A program made the position numbers and the translations under genes. The notes under the pieces are model-generated. The model saw only the letters and a program-made list of their open reading frames with translations, had not been told where the DNA came from and searched no databases. A stretch of 64,000 bases of DNA from Paramicrobacterium agarici. Its GTDB lineage: Bacteria; Actinomycetota; Actinomycetes; Actinomycetales; Microbacteriaceae. Shown piece after piece: positions 7,852-19,964 of the stretch. Every line of letters starts with the position of its first letter. Within the stretch, counting starts at the first letter, position 1. The stretch is from NCBI RefSeq assembly GCF_002563955.1, contig NZ_PDJE01000001.1, positions 2,480,001 to 2,544,000 on the forward strand, given 5' to 3'.

Positions 7852-9320
7852 CGCAGAACTCCCTCGGGGCTGCCGAGACGAATCGTCGCGTCGGCGAGGG
7901 CGTCGACGAGCGGGCCGTCGTGCGTCACAGCGACGACGCACGCTCCTTCGTCGACGAGTCCTCGAAGCAGCAGCACGAGCTCGCGCCAGGTCGTCGCGTC
8001 CTGCCCGAACGTCGGCTCATCGAGAACGAGCATGCGCGGGCGAGAGGCGAGCACCGTCGCGACCGAGAGGCGCCGCTTCTCGCCCCCTGAGAGCGTGAAC
8101 GGATTGGCATCGGCGACGCGAGCGAGCCGTAGCCGTTCAAGCAGCTCGTCCGTCCGCCGTCTCACCTCGCTGTCGCTGAGCCGAAGCGCCCGCGGCCCGA
8201 CGGCGAGCTCGTCTCTGACTCGCCCGGTCAGAAATTGATGTTCGGGCTGCTGAAAAACCGTCCCGATGCGCGTGAGCAGCTCTCGAGACCGCCACCGGTG
8301 CGGCTGCGTAGCGGCGCCGTCCCTGAGTTCTGGCATCGCCTCGAGACGTCCTGCCGCCGGCGGCAGGAGGCCTGCTGCGGTGAGCGCAAGCGTGCTCTTT
8401 CCCGCTCCGTTGACGCCGACGACGGCCGTGGTCGTCCCGGCGTTGAGATCAAACGTGAGATCGGACGCCGCGATGACGGGGCGCTTCTGCGCAAACGGCA
8501 CCCGGCCGACGGCGAGCTCTTCGCTCCGCATCAGAAGCGCACCGGGTTCGCGCTCCGGCGGCGCACCGACAGCCGGCGGGTGATCTGGCGTCCAGATGCC
8601 CCTCTCCGCGAGGCGCGCTCCCTGCCTTGACAGGACCTCGCGCGTCGGCCCGTCAGCGAGCAGTCCTCCGCCGGGCTCGAGCACGACGGTTCGCGTCACG
8701 ACGTCCTGCCATACAGCGACGCGGTGCTCGACGACGACGAGAGTCATTCCCGTCTCTCGCGCGACGTGTGCGACGACATCGCGCACCTCGCGCACGCCGT
8801 CGGGATCGAGATTGGCCGTGGGCTCGTCGAGCAGCAGCAGTCGCGGCCGCATGGCCAGAATGCCCGCCAGCACGAGCCGCTGCACCTGACCGCCCGACAG
8901 CTGAGACGTTGGGTGGTCGAGCGCAAGGTCGAGCCCGACCGCATCCAGTGCCCACCGAACTCGGCGCCAGATTTCGTCGCGGGGAATGCCGAGGTTCTCG
9001 CATGCGAAGGCGATGTCGTCTCCCACGCGCGCCATGACGATCTGACTGTCGGGGTCTTGGAGTACGAGACCGACGACACCGCGCGCATCAGCCGGGTGTC
9101 GCCCATCGACGGCGATGCTGCCCGCCTGGTCTCCGTCTTCGTCTCCCCCGAGAACTCCCGCGAGTCCGTGCAGGAGCGTGGACTTTCCTGCACCGGATGC
9201 TCCGAGCAGAAGCACGCTCTCGCCTGGCTCGATCGTCAGGTCGATGTTATGCACTGCCAGTCGATCGCGACCTGCGTGGGTCCACCCCCATTCGCGCAGT
9301 CGAACGTGGGCGCCCGCCAT
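7848..9320 (-). CDS. ykoD: ECF transporter ATPase, two fused ABC domains (YkoD-like)
   Basis: A 490-residue protein with two complete ABC ATPase domains, equivalent to EcfA1 and EcfA2 in one chain. Domain 1 has Walker A GASGAGKST, signature LSGGQVQR and Walker B LLLLDEPTANLD. Domain 2 has GVNGAGKST, LSGGEKRR and MLVLDEPTFGQD, so both sites look active. It powers the ECF importer with YkoE and the EcfT subunit. The chosen ATG at 9320 shares one base with the ykoE stop (TGATG). Reading farther upstream only overlaps ykoE in another frame. Confidence 0.92.
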   Translation of the reverse strand: MAGAHVRLREWGWTHAGRDRLAVHNIDLTIEPGESVLLLGASGAGKSTLLHGLAGVLGGDEDGDQAGSIAVDGRHPADARGVVGLVLQDPDSQIVMARVGDDIAFACENLGIPRDEIWRRVRWALDAVGLDLALDHPTSQLSGGQVQRLVLAGILAMRPRLLLLDEPTANLDPDGVREVRDVVAHVARETGMTLVVVEHRVAVWQDVVTRTVVLEPGGGLLADGPTREVLSRQGARLAERGIWTPDHPPAVGAPPEREPGALLMRSEELAVGRVPFAQKRPVIAASDLTFDLNAGTTTAVVGVNGAGKSTLALTAAGLLPPAAGRLEAMPELRDGAATQPHRWRSRELLTRIGTVFQQPEHQFLTGRVRDELAVGPRALRLSDSEVRRRTDELLERLRLARVADANPFTLSGGEKRRLSVATVLASRPRMLVLDEPTFGQDATTWRELVLLLRGLVDEGACVVAVTHDGPLVDALADATIRLGSPEGVLR

Positions 9321-9940
9321 CAGGATGCCTTCCGGCGCACCTCGCGGCCGGCGGCGAAGCGGCTCAGCGCGCCGGCCGAGGCGAGTCCTCTCATTGCCGC
9401 CCACGACAGCAATCCCGCGATCACGACTCCGGAGACCGCTGCGCTCACGTAATAGACGACTTTGAACTGCGGAGCGAGCACGGCGTAGTCCGTGAACGTC
9501 GTGTCAAGAAATGCCATGGCGATTCCGGCGCCGAAGCCCGCCAGCAGCGCGACATACACACGGTAGTTCCCGTACAGGAAGAGTGCGAACACGATTTCGG
9601 CGCCGAGTCCTTGAACAAGTCCCCAGATGAGCGTCGAGAACCCCCACTGATTGCCGACCAGCGCGGAGACCGTCGCGGCGACGACCTCGGCAAACAGCGC
9701 GGCGCCGGGCTTGCGGATGATCAGTCCGCCGAGCACGCCGGCGAACAGCCACCCGCCGCCGAGAAGCGCACTGAGTCCAGGCGTAACCGCGAGCGGCAGA
9801 CTGAGCGGCCCGTATGCGATGTTCCAGAATAAGAAGACGACACCGGACGCGACGCCGATGACGCTCGCGACGACGATATCGACCACGCGCCAGCGAAGCG
9901 TGCGGTGGGTGGACCCGAGGACTGGTTTGGTTGTCTGCAC
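9320..9940 (-). CDS. ykoE: ECF transporter substrate-binding component YkoE
   Basis: A 206-residue membrane protein with five to six hydrophobic helices, the S-component that captures the substrate for an ECF importer. Landmarks of the YkoE family are the first helix VVASVIGVASGVVFLFWN, the segment GGWLFAGVLGGLIIRKPGAAL and NQWGFSTLIWGLVQGLGAE. YkoE importers are associated with hydroxymethylpyrimidine/thiamine uptake, and the TPP riboswitch directly upstream supports that substrate. It is the first gene of the four-gene run ykoE-ecfA-ecfT-kinase. Confidence 0.92.
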   Translation of the reverse strand: MQTTKPVLGSTHRTLRWRVVDIVVASVIGVASGVVFLFWNIAYGPLSLPLAVTPGLSALLGGGWLFAGVLGGLIIRKPGAALFAEVVAATVSALVGNQWGFSTLIWGLVQGLGAEIVFALFLYGNYRVYVALLAGFGAGIAMAFLDTTFTDYAVLAPQFKVVYYVSAAVSGVVIAGLLSWAAMRGLASAGALSRFAAGREVRRKAS

Positions 9941-9985
9941 GTACGTGCCCCTTTCGCAGGTGAATTGGGCACGGGTTATGAGAAT

Positions 9986-10077
9986 GTCACTCCCTGCGCT
10001 GGCATGACCCAGATCAGGTTCGACGGTCGAAAGTTGAGAACTTTCCTCTCAGCCCGGCTCACCGGACTCCCGTGTTA
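9986..10077 (-). promoter_or_regulatory. TPP riboswitch (THI element)
   Basis: On the minus strand the conserved thi-box elements are in order: GGGAGTCCGGTGAG, then GGGCTGAGAGG, a variable hairpin with GAAAGTTCTCAACTTTC, then CGAACCTGATCTGGGTCATG and CCAGCGCAGGGA. It lies 46 bases upstream of ykoE. When TPP is bound, expression of the transporter is expected to fall. Whether control is on transcription or translation cannot be read with certainty. Confidence 0.95.
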
Positions 10078-10118
10078 ACTGCCAGTGTAGCCTCTCGCGG
10101 CGGCCGTCTGGCGGCGAA

Positions 10119-10475
10119 CTACTTTTTGAGCGCCTTGATGATTCCCTTGAGAGCCGTGCCTGCGACGCACACGAGGGGAACCCCGACCGCGAGCAGCGAA
10201 ATCAGGTTGGGCTCGAAGCGCACCGTGTCGCCCGTGCGGATATAGGCGCCGACGGGCATGCTCATGCCTCCGCCACCGCCTCCGCCACCCTGTGCCCCTG
10301 CGCTCTTCTCTGAGGAGAGGCCGCCGGTCGCGTCTCCCTCTCCGGCGCCGAACCCGTATGAGGCGAGTGCAACGGGCACGATCTTCACTCCGTCGACGTC
10401 GACGACGTCTCCGTACACCGTCGTGACACCGACCGACTTGAACTTGTCTGCGAGATCCAACGCTACGTTTCCCAT
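10119..10475 (-). CDS. GerW/YtfJ-family protein
   Basis: A 118-residue protein matching the GerW (YtfJ) pattern: an N-terminal segment with VYGDVVDVDGVKIVPVA, then a Gly-rich stretch (eight Gly in a row at about residue 63-70), then PVGAYIRTGDTVRFEPN and a C-terminal hydrophobic segment ending in Lys. In spore formers the family is linked to germination, but it is also found in non-sporulating actinobacteria, where its function is unknown. The C-terminal hydrophobic helix may anchor it to the membrane. It stands alone between the TPP riboswitch and dinB. Confidence 0.75.
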   Translation of the reverse strand: MGNVALDLADKFKSVGVTTVYGDVVDVDGVKIVPVALASYGFGAGEGDATGGLSSEKSAGAQGGGGGGGGMSMPVGAYIRTGDTVRFEPNLISLLAVGVPLVCVAGTALKGIIKALKK

Positions 10476-10523
10476 GTGCCAACGCTACCCCGCAATCGTC
10501 CGCTTGCCCAGGGTAAGCCGCAC

Positions 10524-11780
10524 TCAGGTTGCGCGCTGCCCAGGATGGCGGGTTCCGCCAGCGGTCGACGGCCGGGGCGAGAGAAGGGATGCTGCCGTAA
10601 CGGCGTCGGCGCCGAATCGTCCTCTGAGAGCATCCACCGTGTTCTCAGCATCTCGCCACTCTTCGTCGGGGTCCCACAGACTCATCGACGGTGCTCCATC
10701 GGTAAGCCGTTCTGCGCGCACTCCGATGAGGCGCACCGGTCTGCCGCTCACCTGCAGTTCGCGGAACAGCTCGAGGCTCGATTCGTAGAGCCGTCTGGCC
10801 ACGTTCGTGGGTTCGGGGAGCCTGCGGGAACGGTTGAGCGTCGTGAAGTCGCTGTAACGCAGCTTGAGAGCGACTCCTTCAGCCGCGACGCCGCCTGCCC
10901 GCAGTCGCGCCCCCACTCTGTCGCTCAGTCGCAGAAGCTCACGTTCCAGCAGAGCCTCGTCTGTCACGTCTTCGTGGAACGTGACCTCGTGGCCGACGCT
11001 CTTCTCGACGCGTTCGGTCACCACGCTTCGCGGGTCTTGCCCCGACGCGAGAGCGTGCAGACGCTCGGCCGTGGCCATACCGAGGGCCGAGCGCAAAACG
11101 GAAGGGGGAACCTCGGCCACGTCAGCGACGGTGCGCAGTCCGAGCCTCAGCAGAGCCTCCTCCGTCTTTCCGCCGACGCCGGCCAGAGCCCGGATCGGGA
11201 GTGGATGCAGAAAATCAAGCGTCTGTGCGGGCGGTACGACGAGAAGGCCGTCGGGCTTTGCCATGCCCGAGGCGAGCTTTGCGATGAACTTCGTCCCCGC
11301 AGCGCCGACAGAGCACGTCAGCCCCGTCTCATCGGCGACGCGGCGCCGAATCAGCCGAGCTATCGCCGCGGGACGTCCGAGCAGGCGGCGAGCGCCCCGC
11401 ACATCGAGAAACGCCTCATCGATGCTCAGACGCTCGACGGTCGGAGTGATGTCGTCGAAGATGCTCATGACGCGTGCCGAGTAGTCGCGATAGAGGTCGT
11501 GGCGCGGTGGCAGCACGATCGCCTTCGGGCACAGCTGAAGGGCACGCGCCATCGGCATCGCCGAGCCGACACCGTATGCTCGCGCCTCGTACGTCGCCGT
11601 TGTCACAACAGACCGCCCCTCGCGACCGCCGACGATCACGGGCAGCCCGCGCAGCTCCGGATGATCGAGCAGCTCGACCGACGCGAAGAACGCGTCGAGG
11701 TCGACGTGCAGAATGGTCGCACCTGAATCGTCGACGTCGTCGCCTGAGACGCGGCGGGCGCGACCGTCTTGACGTGACAT
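10524..11780 (-). CDS. dinB: DNA polymerase IV
   Basis: A 418-residue Y-family translesion polymerase. Catalytic carboxylates sit in HVDLDAFFASVE near the N terminus and LSIDEAFLDV about 100 residues later; the finger motif YEARAYGVGSAMP and the helix-hairpin-helix IRALAGVGGKTEEALLRLG are also present, followed by the little-finger domain. The C-terminal tail ends in a short Pro/Thr-rich segment with no clear beta-clamp motif visible. The ATG at 11780 was preferred because GGGGGAG precedes it by 9 bases; an upstream GTG at 11798 overlaps that ribosome-binding site. Confidence 0.93.
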   Translation of the reverse strand: MSRQDGRARRVSGDDVDDSGATILHVDLDAFFASVELLDHPELRGLPVIVGGREGRSVVTTATYEARAYGVGSAMPMARALQLCPKAIVLPPRHDLYRDYSARVMSIFDDITPTVERLSIDEAFLDVRGARRLLGRPAAIARLIRRRVADETGLTCSVGAAGTKFIAKLASGMAKPDGLLVVPPAQTLDFLHPLPIRALAGVGGKTEEALLRLGLRTVADVAEVPPSVLRSALGMATAERLHALASGQDPRSVVTERVEKSVGHEVTFHEDVTDEALLERELLRLSDRVGARLRAGGVAAEGVALKLRYSDFTTLNRSRRLPEPTNVARRLYESSLELFRELQVSGRPVRLIGVRAERLTDGAPSMSLWDPDEEWRDAENTVDALRGRFGADAVTAASLLSPRPSTAGGTRHPGQRAT

Positions 11781-11813
11781 GGTGCCATTCTCCCCCACGT
11801 GGCTGACAGCGTG

Positions 11814-12407
11814 TCAGACCAACGCGATGACGAGCGGATGCAACCACGCTCGGAACGCCTCCGCGTCGTCGCGGAGACTCTCGCTCACGACGATCGTGTC
11901 CGGCGCGGCCACCCACGCGCCCGAGTCCGACAGCGGCAGAACCGCCAGGTCGAGACGGAACGACGTCGCTTGCCTGCGCAATTCGAACTGGCGCTTCTGA
12001 ACCATTCCATACACATCGGCGAGCGGATGGTCGCGCGTCTCGACGGCCTTCAGGTATTCGTAGCGACGGATGCGCGCCCACTCCATCGCAGTGTCGTATC
12101 CGCGGTAGACCGCCTCCTGCAGTTCGAGCGCCCGATCAAATGCGGCGAAGTGCGGAGGGAGCACTTCGCTGATGAACGGGCGCGTCTCGAGCGGCACGAT
12201 TGCCGCCCACCAGCCGCGCCATTGGGTGATGAGCTGCCCGGTATCGATGCCGGACGTATCGATCCTGCCGACATCGGGAGTGCCCCGTGGCAGCTCGGGC
12301 GCGCAGTCGTCGCTGAGGCCGGCGAGGTCTCTCAGGGCAAGCGCCAGCAAGAGGTCCCACGGACAGTCCTCCGTGACCTGCCAGCGAATCGTGCCCTCGA
12401 CGAGCAT
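11814..12407 (-). CDS. Conserved hypothetical protein
   Basis: A 197-residue soluble protein that I do not recognise. It has no signal peptide or transmembrane segment, is rich in Trp (for example WRGWWAA and WARIRRYEYL), and has alternating acidic and hydrophobic stretches. No catalytic motif is evident. It lies alone between dinB and the gatCAB terminator; the gap to dinB (33 bases) allows co-transcription with it, and base composition is like that of its neighbours, so it is a resident gene and probably not a recent arrival. Confidence 0.6.
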   Translation of the reverse strand: MLVEGTIRWQVTEDCPWDLLLALALRDLAGLSDDCAPELPRGTPDVGRIDTSGIDTGQLITQWRGWWAAIVPLETRPFISEVLPPHFAAFDRALELQEAVYRGYDTAMEWARIRRYEYLKAVETRDHPLADVYGMVQKRQFELRRQATSFRLDLAVLPLSDSGAWVAAPDTIVVSESLRDDAEAFRAWLHPLVIALV

Positions 12408-12451
12408 GACTACATAATAGGTCGCCGCATGCGCGGGCGCCAGGGTACGAG

Positions 12452-12495
12452 AACGGCGGCAGCGCCGGTCTCAAGAACCAGCCGCTGCCGCCGTT
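12452..12495 (-). terminator. Terminator of the gatCAB operon
   Basis: A 13-bp perfect G+C-rich stem (AACGGCGGCAGCG / CGCTGCCGCCGTT) closing an 18-base loop, starting 9 bases past the gatB stop. There is no T-run, as is common in high-G+C actinobacteria. Confidence 0.7.
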
Positions 12496-12504
12496 GATCG
12501 AGTC

Positions 12505-14001
12505 CTACTCTGCCGCGCGTTCGAGAATGAGCTCGCGCACTCGAGCGGCGTCCGCCTGACCGCGCATGGCCTTCATGACCGCGCCGATGATCGCGCCGGC
12601 AGCCTGCACCTTGCCGTCCTTGATCTTCTGCATCACGTCGGGCTGAGCAGCAAGCGCCTCGTCGATCGCGGCAATCAGCGCTCCATCGTCAGAGACGACG
12701 GCGAGTCCGCGCTTCTCGACGACGTCGCTCGGTGTGCCCTCGCCGTCGATGACGCCCTCGAGCACCTGACGCGCCAGCTTGTCTGTGAGGGTTCCCTCAT
12801 CGACGAGCGTGGTGAGCTCGGCGACATTCGCGGGCGTGATGAGCGCGGTCGGCTCGTCACCGCGAGCATTCGCGAGTCGGCTGATCTCTCCCGTCCACCA
12901 CTTGCGCGCGGCAGCGGGCGCGGCACCCTCGGCGATCGTCGCTGCGACCTCGTTCACGAGCCCGCCGTTCTGAACGTCTTGGAACTCCAGGTCGGTGAAG
13001 CCCCACTCGGCCTTGAGGCGTCGGCGGCGGGCTGCGGGCGGCTCGGGCAGGGCTGCCTTGAGCTCCTCGATCAGCTCAGCGCTCGGCACGACGGGCAGGA
13101 GGTCAGGCTCTGGGAAGTACCGGTAGTCGTCGGCATCGCTCTTCGGACGACCGGCCGACGTCGTTCCCGTGTCTTCGTGCCAGTGTCGCGTCTCCTGGGT
13201 GATCGCGCCGCCCGCGTCGAGAATCGCCGCCTGACGACGGATCTCGTACCGTACGGCACGCTCCACCGAACGCATCGAGTTGACGTTCTTCGTCTCCGTG
13301 CGCGTGCCGAGCTTCTCCTGACCCCACGGGCGCAGTGAGACATTCGCGTCGCACCGCAGGTTTCCCCGCTCCATGCGCGCCTCGGAGATGCCGAGCGAGA
13401 TCACGATGTCGCGAATCGTCGCCACGTACGCCTTTGCGATCTCCGGTGCGAGAGCCCCGGCCCCGAAGATCGGGTGGGTGACGATCTCGACAAGGGGGAC
13501 GCCTGCGCGGTTGTAGTCGACGAGCGAATGATCGGCGCCCTGAATGCGGCCGCTCGTGCCCACGTGCGTGAGCTTTCCGGCATCCTCCTCCATGTGCGCG
13601 CGCTCGATGGGAATGCGACGGATGCTGCCGTCGGAGAGTTCCACCTCAACCTCGCCCTCGAAGGCGATGGGCTCGTCGTACTGCGAGATCTGATAGTTCT
13701 TCGCCAGATCGGGGTAGAAGTAGTTCTTGCGCGCGAACGATGACGATTCGGCGATCGAGCACCCCAGCGCCAGTCCGAGGCTGATCGAATACCTGACCGC
13801 CTGCTCGTTGACGACGGGCAGCGATCCGGGAAGGCCGAGGCAGACCGGCGATACGTTCGTGTTCGGCGCGTCTCCGAATCCGTTCGGCGCCGCAGAGAAC
13901 ATCTTCGTCTTCGTGCCGAGTTCCACGTGCACCTCGAAGCCGAGGACCGGCTCGAACTTCTCAATCGCTTCGTCGAAGTCCATGAGTTCAGCAGTCGACA
14001 T
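12505..14001 (-). CDS. gatB: Aspartyl/glutamyl-tRNA amidotransferase subunit B
   Basis: The 498-residue GatB subunit, which phosphorylates the misacylated Glu/Asp side chain on tRNA and transfers ammonia from GatA to make Gln-tRNA or Asn-tRNA. It begins with [20 protein letters not shown], followed by [19 protein letters not shown], the [19 protein letters not shown] segment and the [13 protein letters not shown] strand. The C-terminal YqeY-like tail domain (about the last 150 residues) contacts tRNA. The ATG at 14001 shares its first base with the gatA stop. An in-frame upstream start would enter gatA and is rejected. Confidence 0.97.
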   Translation of the reverse strand: MSTAELMDFDEAIEKFEPVLGFEVHVELGTKTKMFSAAPNGFGDAPNTNVSPVCLGLPGSLPVVNEQAVRYSISLGLALGCSIAESSSFARKNYFYPDLAKNYQISQYDEPIAFEGEVEVELSDGSIRRIPIERAHMEEDAGKLTHVGTSGRIQGADHSLVDYNRAGVPLVEIVTHPIFGAGALAPEIAKAYVATIRDIVISLGISEARMERGNLRCDANVSLRPWGQEKLGTRTETKNVNSMRSVERAVRYEIRRQAAILDAGGAITQETRHWHEDTGTTSAGRPKSDADDYRYFPEPDLLPVVPSAELIEELKAALPEPPAARRRRLKAEWGFTDLEFQDVQNGGLVNEVAATIAEGAAPAAARKWWTGEISRLANARGDEPTALITPANVAELTTLVDEGTLTDKLARQVLEGVIDGEGTPSDVVEKRGLAVVSDDGALIAAIDEALAAQPDVMQKIKDGKVQAAGAIIGAVMKAMRGQADAARVRELILERAAE

Positions 14002-15515
14002 CAGCGCGTTCCTCCCAGCTGCGGTGCTTGTGACATGAGTGTGTGCCCCCACGACGATTCGAGCAGGGCCTCGAGCGATGCCCCGACCTGATACAGGCGT
14101 GCGTCCTCGCGGGCCGGTGCCATGAACTGGATGCCGACGGGAAGACCGTCTTCGGGAGCGAGACCGACCGGAACGCTGATGCCGGGCACGCCCGCAAGGT
14201 TGGCCGGGATCGTCGTGACGTCATTGAGGTACATGGCCATGGGGTCGTCGAGCTTCTCGCCGAAACGGAACGCCGTCGTCGGCGCACTCGGGCTCGCGAG
14301 CACGTCGACCTGCGAGAACGCGTTGGCGAAGTCGCGCTGAATGAGGGTGCGAACCTTCTGAGCACTGCCGTAGTAGGCGTCGTAGTATCCGGCGCTGAGG
14401 GCATAGGTGCCCAAGATGATGCGGCGCTTCACCTCGGGTCCGAATCCGGCTTCGCGCGAGGCGGCCATGACCTGCTCGACGGTGCCTCCCGATTCTGGGG
14501 TGACGCGGAGGCCGAAGCGCACGGAGTCGAAGCGCGCGAGGTTCGACGATGCTTCGGCGGGGAGGATCAGGTAGTAGGCGGCGACGGCGTACTCGAAGTG
14601 CGGTGCCGAAACCTCGACGATCTCTGCGCCGTTCTTCTCCAGCACGTCGAGTGCTTCGCGAAAGCGCGTCGCGACTCCGTCTTGAATGCCCTCGCCGATG
14701 AGATCAGAGATCACGCCGACCTTGAGCCCCTCGACGCCCTCGCCGCGAGCTCCTGCTCTGGCAGCATCCGCCATCGACCCCCACGTGTCGGTGAGCGACG
14801 TCGAATCGCGCGGGTCGTGACCCTGAATAGCGTCGTGAAGCAGACCGGCATCGAGAACGGTCCGCGAGACCGGGCCGATCTGGTCGAGCGACGAGGCAAG
14901 CGCAATGGCACCGTAGCGGCTGACCGCGCCGTACGTCGGCTTCACGCCGACCGTGCCCGTGACGTGGGCGGGCTGACGGATGGAACCGCCCGTGTCGCTG
15001 CCGAGGGCAAGAGGTGCCTCGAGCGCCGCGACAGCTGCGGCAGAGCCGCCGCCCGAGCCGCCGGGAATGCGCTCGAGGTCCCACGGATTGCGCGTCGGCC
15101 CGAATGCGGAGTGCTCGGTTGACGACCCCATGGCGAATTCGTCCATGTTCGTTTTGCCGAGCGGAACGAGCCCGGCACGGCGCGACCGCTCAACAGCTGT
15201 GGCGTCGAACGGCGACATGTATCCCTCAAGGATGCGGCTTCCCGACGTCGACGGCATGTCGGTCGTCACGAGCACGTCTTTGATCGCGAGCGGCACACCG
15301 GCGATCGGCCCGAGCTCCTCACCCGCCGAACGCCGAGCGTCGATATCTGAGGCCACGTCGAGAGCGTGATCCGACACGTGGAGGAACGCGTGAACGTCTC
15401 CGTCGACGGCTGCAATGCGATCGAGGTGAGCCCGGGTAGCCTCAACGGAGCTGATCTCGCCCGACGCGAGCTTCGCCGCCAGGTCGGCAGCTGACAGTGC
15501 GGTGATCTCGCCCAT
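14001..15515 (-). CDS. gatA: Aspartyl/glutamyl-tRNA amidotransferase subunit A
   Basis: The 504-residue glutaminase subunit of GatCAB, an amidase-signature enzyme. The Ser-cisSer-Lys triad is visible: Lys in [10 protein letters not shown], the cis-Ser in [12 protein letters not shown], and the nucleophile in [13 protein letters not shown]. It releases ammonia from glutamine and channels it to GatB. Its start shares one base with the gatC stop and its stop shares one base with the gatB start, so the three are made as a unit. Confidence 0.97.
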   Translation of the reverse strand: MGEITALSAADLAAKLASGEISSVEATRAHLDRIAAVDGDVHAFLHVSDHALDVASDIDARRSAGEELGPIAGVPLAIKDVLVTTDMPSTSGSRILEGYMSPFDATAVERSRRAGLVPLGKTNMDEFAMGSSTEHSAFGPTRNPWDLERIPGGSGGGSAAAVAALEAPLALGSDTGGSIRQPAHVTGTVGVKPTYGAVSRYGAIALASSLDQIGPVSRTVLDAGLLHDAIQGHDPRDSTSLTDTWGSMADAARAGARGEGVEGLKVGVISDLIGEGIQDGVATRFREALDVLEKNGAEIVEVSAPHFEYAVAAYYLILPAEASSNLARFDSVRFGLRVTPESGGTVEQVMAASREAGFGPEVKRRIILGTYALSAGYYDAYYGSAQKVRTLIQRDFANAFSQVDVLASPSAPTTAFRFGEKLDDPMAMYLNDVTTIPANLAGVPGISVPVGLAPEDGLPVGIQFMAPAREDARLYQVGASLEALLESSWGHTLMSQAPQLGGTR

Positions 15516-15814
15516 TACTGCTCCTCTCCCAGGATCGCCGACACGACGAAGCGCTCTCCGTCATCGTCTGGCGCGTTCTGGAGCGCCTGCTTCTGCGTCA
15601 GCGTGTCGCCGACGACGTCGGGACGATAGACGTTGCGCAGCGGGATCGGGTGGCTCGTCGCCGGAACGTCGTCAGTCGCCACCTCCTGAACTTTCGCGAT
15701 GCTGTCAACGATCTGGTCAAGGTCCGATGTGAGACTCGTGATCTCATCGTCGGTGAGCGCGATACGAGCGAGGCTCGCCAAGTGCGCCACCTGCTCCTCG
15801 GAAATTTCAGACAT
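15515..15814 (-). CDS. gatC: Aspartyl/glutamyl-tRNA amidotransferase subunit C
   Basis: A 99-residue helper subunit that stabilises GatA on GatB. It begins [21 protein letters not shown], the standard start of GatC, and has the [19 protein letters not shown] segment and [12 protein letters not shown] typical of the C-terminal half. First gene of the gatCAB run; its promoter must lie in the 96-base gap to the divergent acyl-CoA ligase gene. Confidence 0.95.
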   Translation of the reverse strand: MSEISEEQVAHLASLARIALTDDEITSLTSDLDQIVDSIAKVQEVATDDVPATSHPIPLRNVYRPDVVGDTLTQKQALQNAPDDDGERFVVSAILGEEQ

Positions 15815-15910
15815 AGGTCTCCGTCACATGGATCGTGGGGTTCGGTGTTCATTCTAGGCCGTGATGCCTTCGGCACCGCTCGCGGAGCCCGTCGGCGTTA
15901 AGGTGGATGC

Positions 15911-17596
15911 GTGAAGCACGATGACGACGCCCCATGGCTGAGCAGCTATGCACCGAACGTTCCGCCCACGATCGACGAGCAGACCGGCTCCCTCGGTGAC
16001 ATTGTCGCCGAGTCCGCTCGGGCGTTTCCGGATGCTGTCGCACTGGAGTTCTTCGGATCCGAGACCACGTACGCCGAGCTCGACGAGTCCGTGAGCCGCG
16101 TCGCCGAGGGGCTCCGCCGTCGGGGCGTCGATCACGGCGACCGTGTCGCGATCGTGCTGCCGAACTGTCCCCAGCACATCATCGCGTTCTACGCGGTTCT
16201 GCGCCTCGGTGCCATTGTCGTCGAGCACAATCCGCTGTACACAGCGCGGGAGCTTCGACACCAGTTCGAAGATCACGGCGCGTCGACGGCCATCGTCTGG
16301 AACAACGTCGTTGACACCGTCAAGGACTTTCCCGACGACGTCGCCGTCGACACGCTCATCTCCGTCGATGTGGTCAGATCGCTCCCCGCGACGATGCGGC
16401 TGGCGCTCAGACTGCCGCTCAAGAAGGCTCGGGAATCACGTCGAGCACTCACGACGCCCGTGAGCGGCACGATTCGTTGGGATCAGCTGACGGACTCGGA
16501 ACCGCTCGCCGGCGACCATCCGTCGCCCTCAGAGCACGACGTCGCCGTGATTCAGTACACGAGCGGCACGACGGGCTCGCCCAAGGGCGCGGTTCTCACG
16601 CACAGCAATCTCCTCTCGAATGCAGCACAGGCACGCGCCTGGGTTCCGACAATCACGCGCGGTGATTGTGTCGTCTACGCCGTGCTGCCGATGTTCCACG
16701 CGTACGGGCTCACGCTGTGCCTGACGTTCGCGATGAGCATGGGAGCTCGGCTCGTGCTCTTCCCCAAGTTCGATCCCGATCTCGTGCTCAAGGTCATGCG
16801 CAAGCATCCGCCGACATTCTTCCCCGCTGTGCCGCCGATCGCCCAGCGATTGCTGACGGCTGCCGTTGACAAGGGTGTCTCACTGCGGGGAACCGAGATC
16901 TGCATCTCCGGGGCCATGCCGCTGTCTCAGGACCTCGTCGAGCCGTGGGAGGAAGCGTCGCACGGCTACCTCGTCGAGGGCTACGGACTGAGCGAGTGCT
17001 CCCCCGTGCTCATGGCCAATCCGGTCTCCGATGCGCGCAAAGCGGGAACCGTCGGCCTTCCGCTCCCCAGCACGAGCGTTCGCGTCGTCGATCCCGAGAA
17101 CCCGTCAGCCGACGTCAACGCAGGCGAGCCTGGAGAGCTCATCGTTCGCGGACCGCAGGTCTTCAGCGGCTACTTCAATAAGCCCGACGAGACGGCTGCC
17201 GTGTTCACCGAAGACGGGTGGTTCCGCACGGGAGACATCGTGACTCTCGACGACGACGGCTTCGTCACGGTTGTCGATCGCATGAAGGAGCTCATCATCA
17301 CGGGCGGGTTCAACGTCTCGCCGTCCGAGGTCGAGAACGCGCTCCGGTCGCACCCGAGCGTCGACGATGCGGCGGTCGTCGGCATGCCGAGCGAGCACTC
17401 AGGCGAAGATGTCGTCGCTGCGGTCACACCGGCCTCGGGAGCGTCGATCGACCCTGAGGAGCTACGGACGTTCGCGCGCAGCATCCTCACCCCCTACAAG
17501 GTTCCGCGACGCATCGTTCAGGTCGAAGAGCTGCCGACATCGCTCATCGGCAAGGTGCTGCGCAAGAAGGTTCGCGAGTCACTCCTCACGCGCTGA
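15911..17596 (+). CDS. Long-chain fatty-acid--CoA ligase (AMP-forming)
   Basis: A 561-residue member of the ANL superfamily that activates a carboxylic acid as an acyl-adenylate and then as acyl-CoA. Motifs seen are the P-loop YTSGTTGSPKGA, the adenine-binding segment YGLSECSP, the GWFRTGDI motif with the conserved Asp, and the C-terminal lysine in LIGKVLRKKVR. It starts with GTG at 15911. The chain length of its substrate cannot be read from sequence; the closest class is FadD-type. It converges on ligA with only a 6-base gap. Confidence 0.93.
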   Translation: MKHDDDAPWLSSYAPNVPPTIDEQTGSLGDIVAESARAFPDAVALEFFGSETTYAELDESVSRVAEGLRRRGVDHGDRVAIVLPNCPQHIIAFYAVLRLGAIVVEHNPLYTARELRHQFEDHGASTAIVWNNVVDTVKDFPDDVAVDTLISVDVVRSLPATMRLALRLPLKKARESRRALTTPVSGTIRWDQLTDSEPLAGDHPSPSEHDVAVIQYTSGTTGSPKGAVLTHSNLLSNAAQARAWVPTITRGDCVVYAVLPMFHAYGLTLCLTFAMSMGARLVLFPKFDPDLVLKVMRKHPPTFFPAVPPIAQRLLTAAVDKGVSLRGTEICISGAMPLSQDLVEPWEEASHGYLVEGYGLSECSPVLMANPVSDARKAGTVGLPLPSTSVRVVDPENPSADVNAGEPGELIVRGPQVFSGYFNKPDETAAVFTEDGWFRTGDIVTLDDDGFVTVVDRMKELIITGGFNVSPSEVENALRSHPSVDDAAVVGMPSEHSGEDVVAAVTPASGASIDPEELRTFARSILTPYKVPRRIVQVEELPTSLIGKVLRKKVRESLLTR

Positions 17597-17602
17597 GAAG
17601 AC

Positions 17603-19936
<2,334 letters not shown>

Positions 19937-19964
19937 CTAGCATAGGGGTCGGTCTCGAACCACC

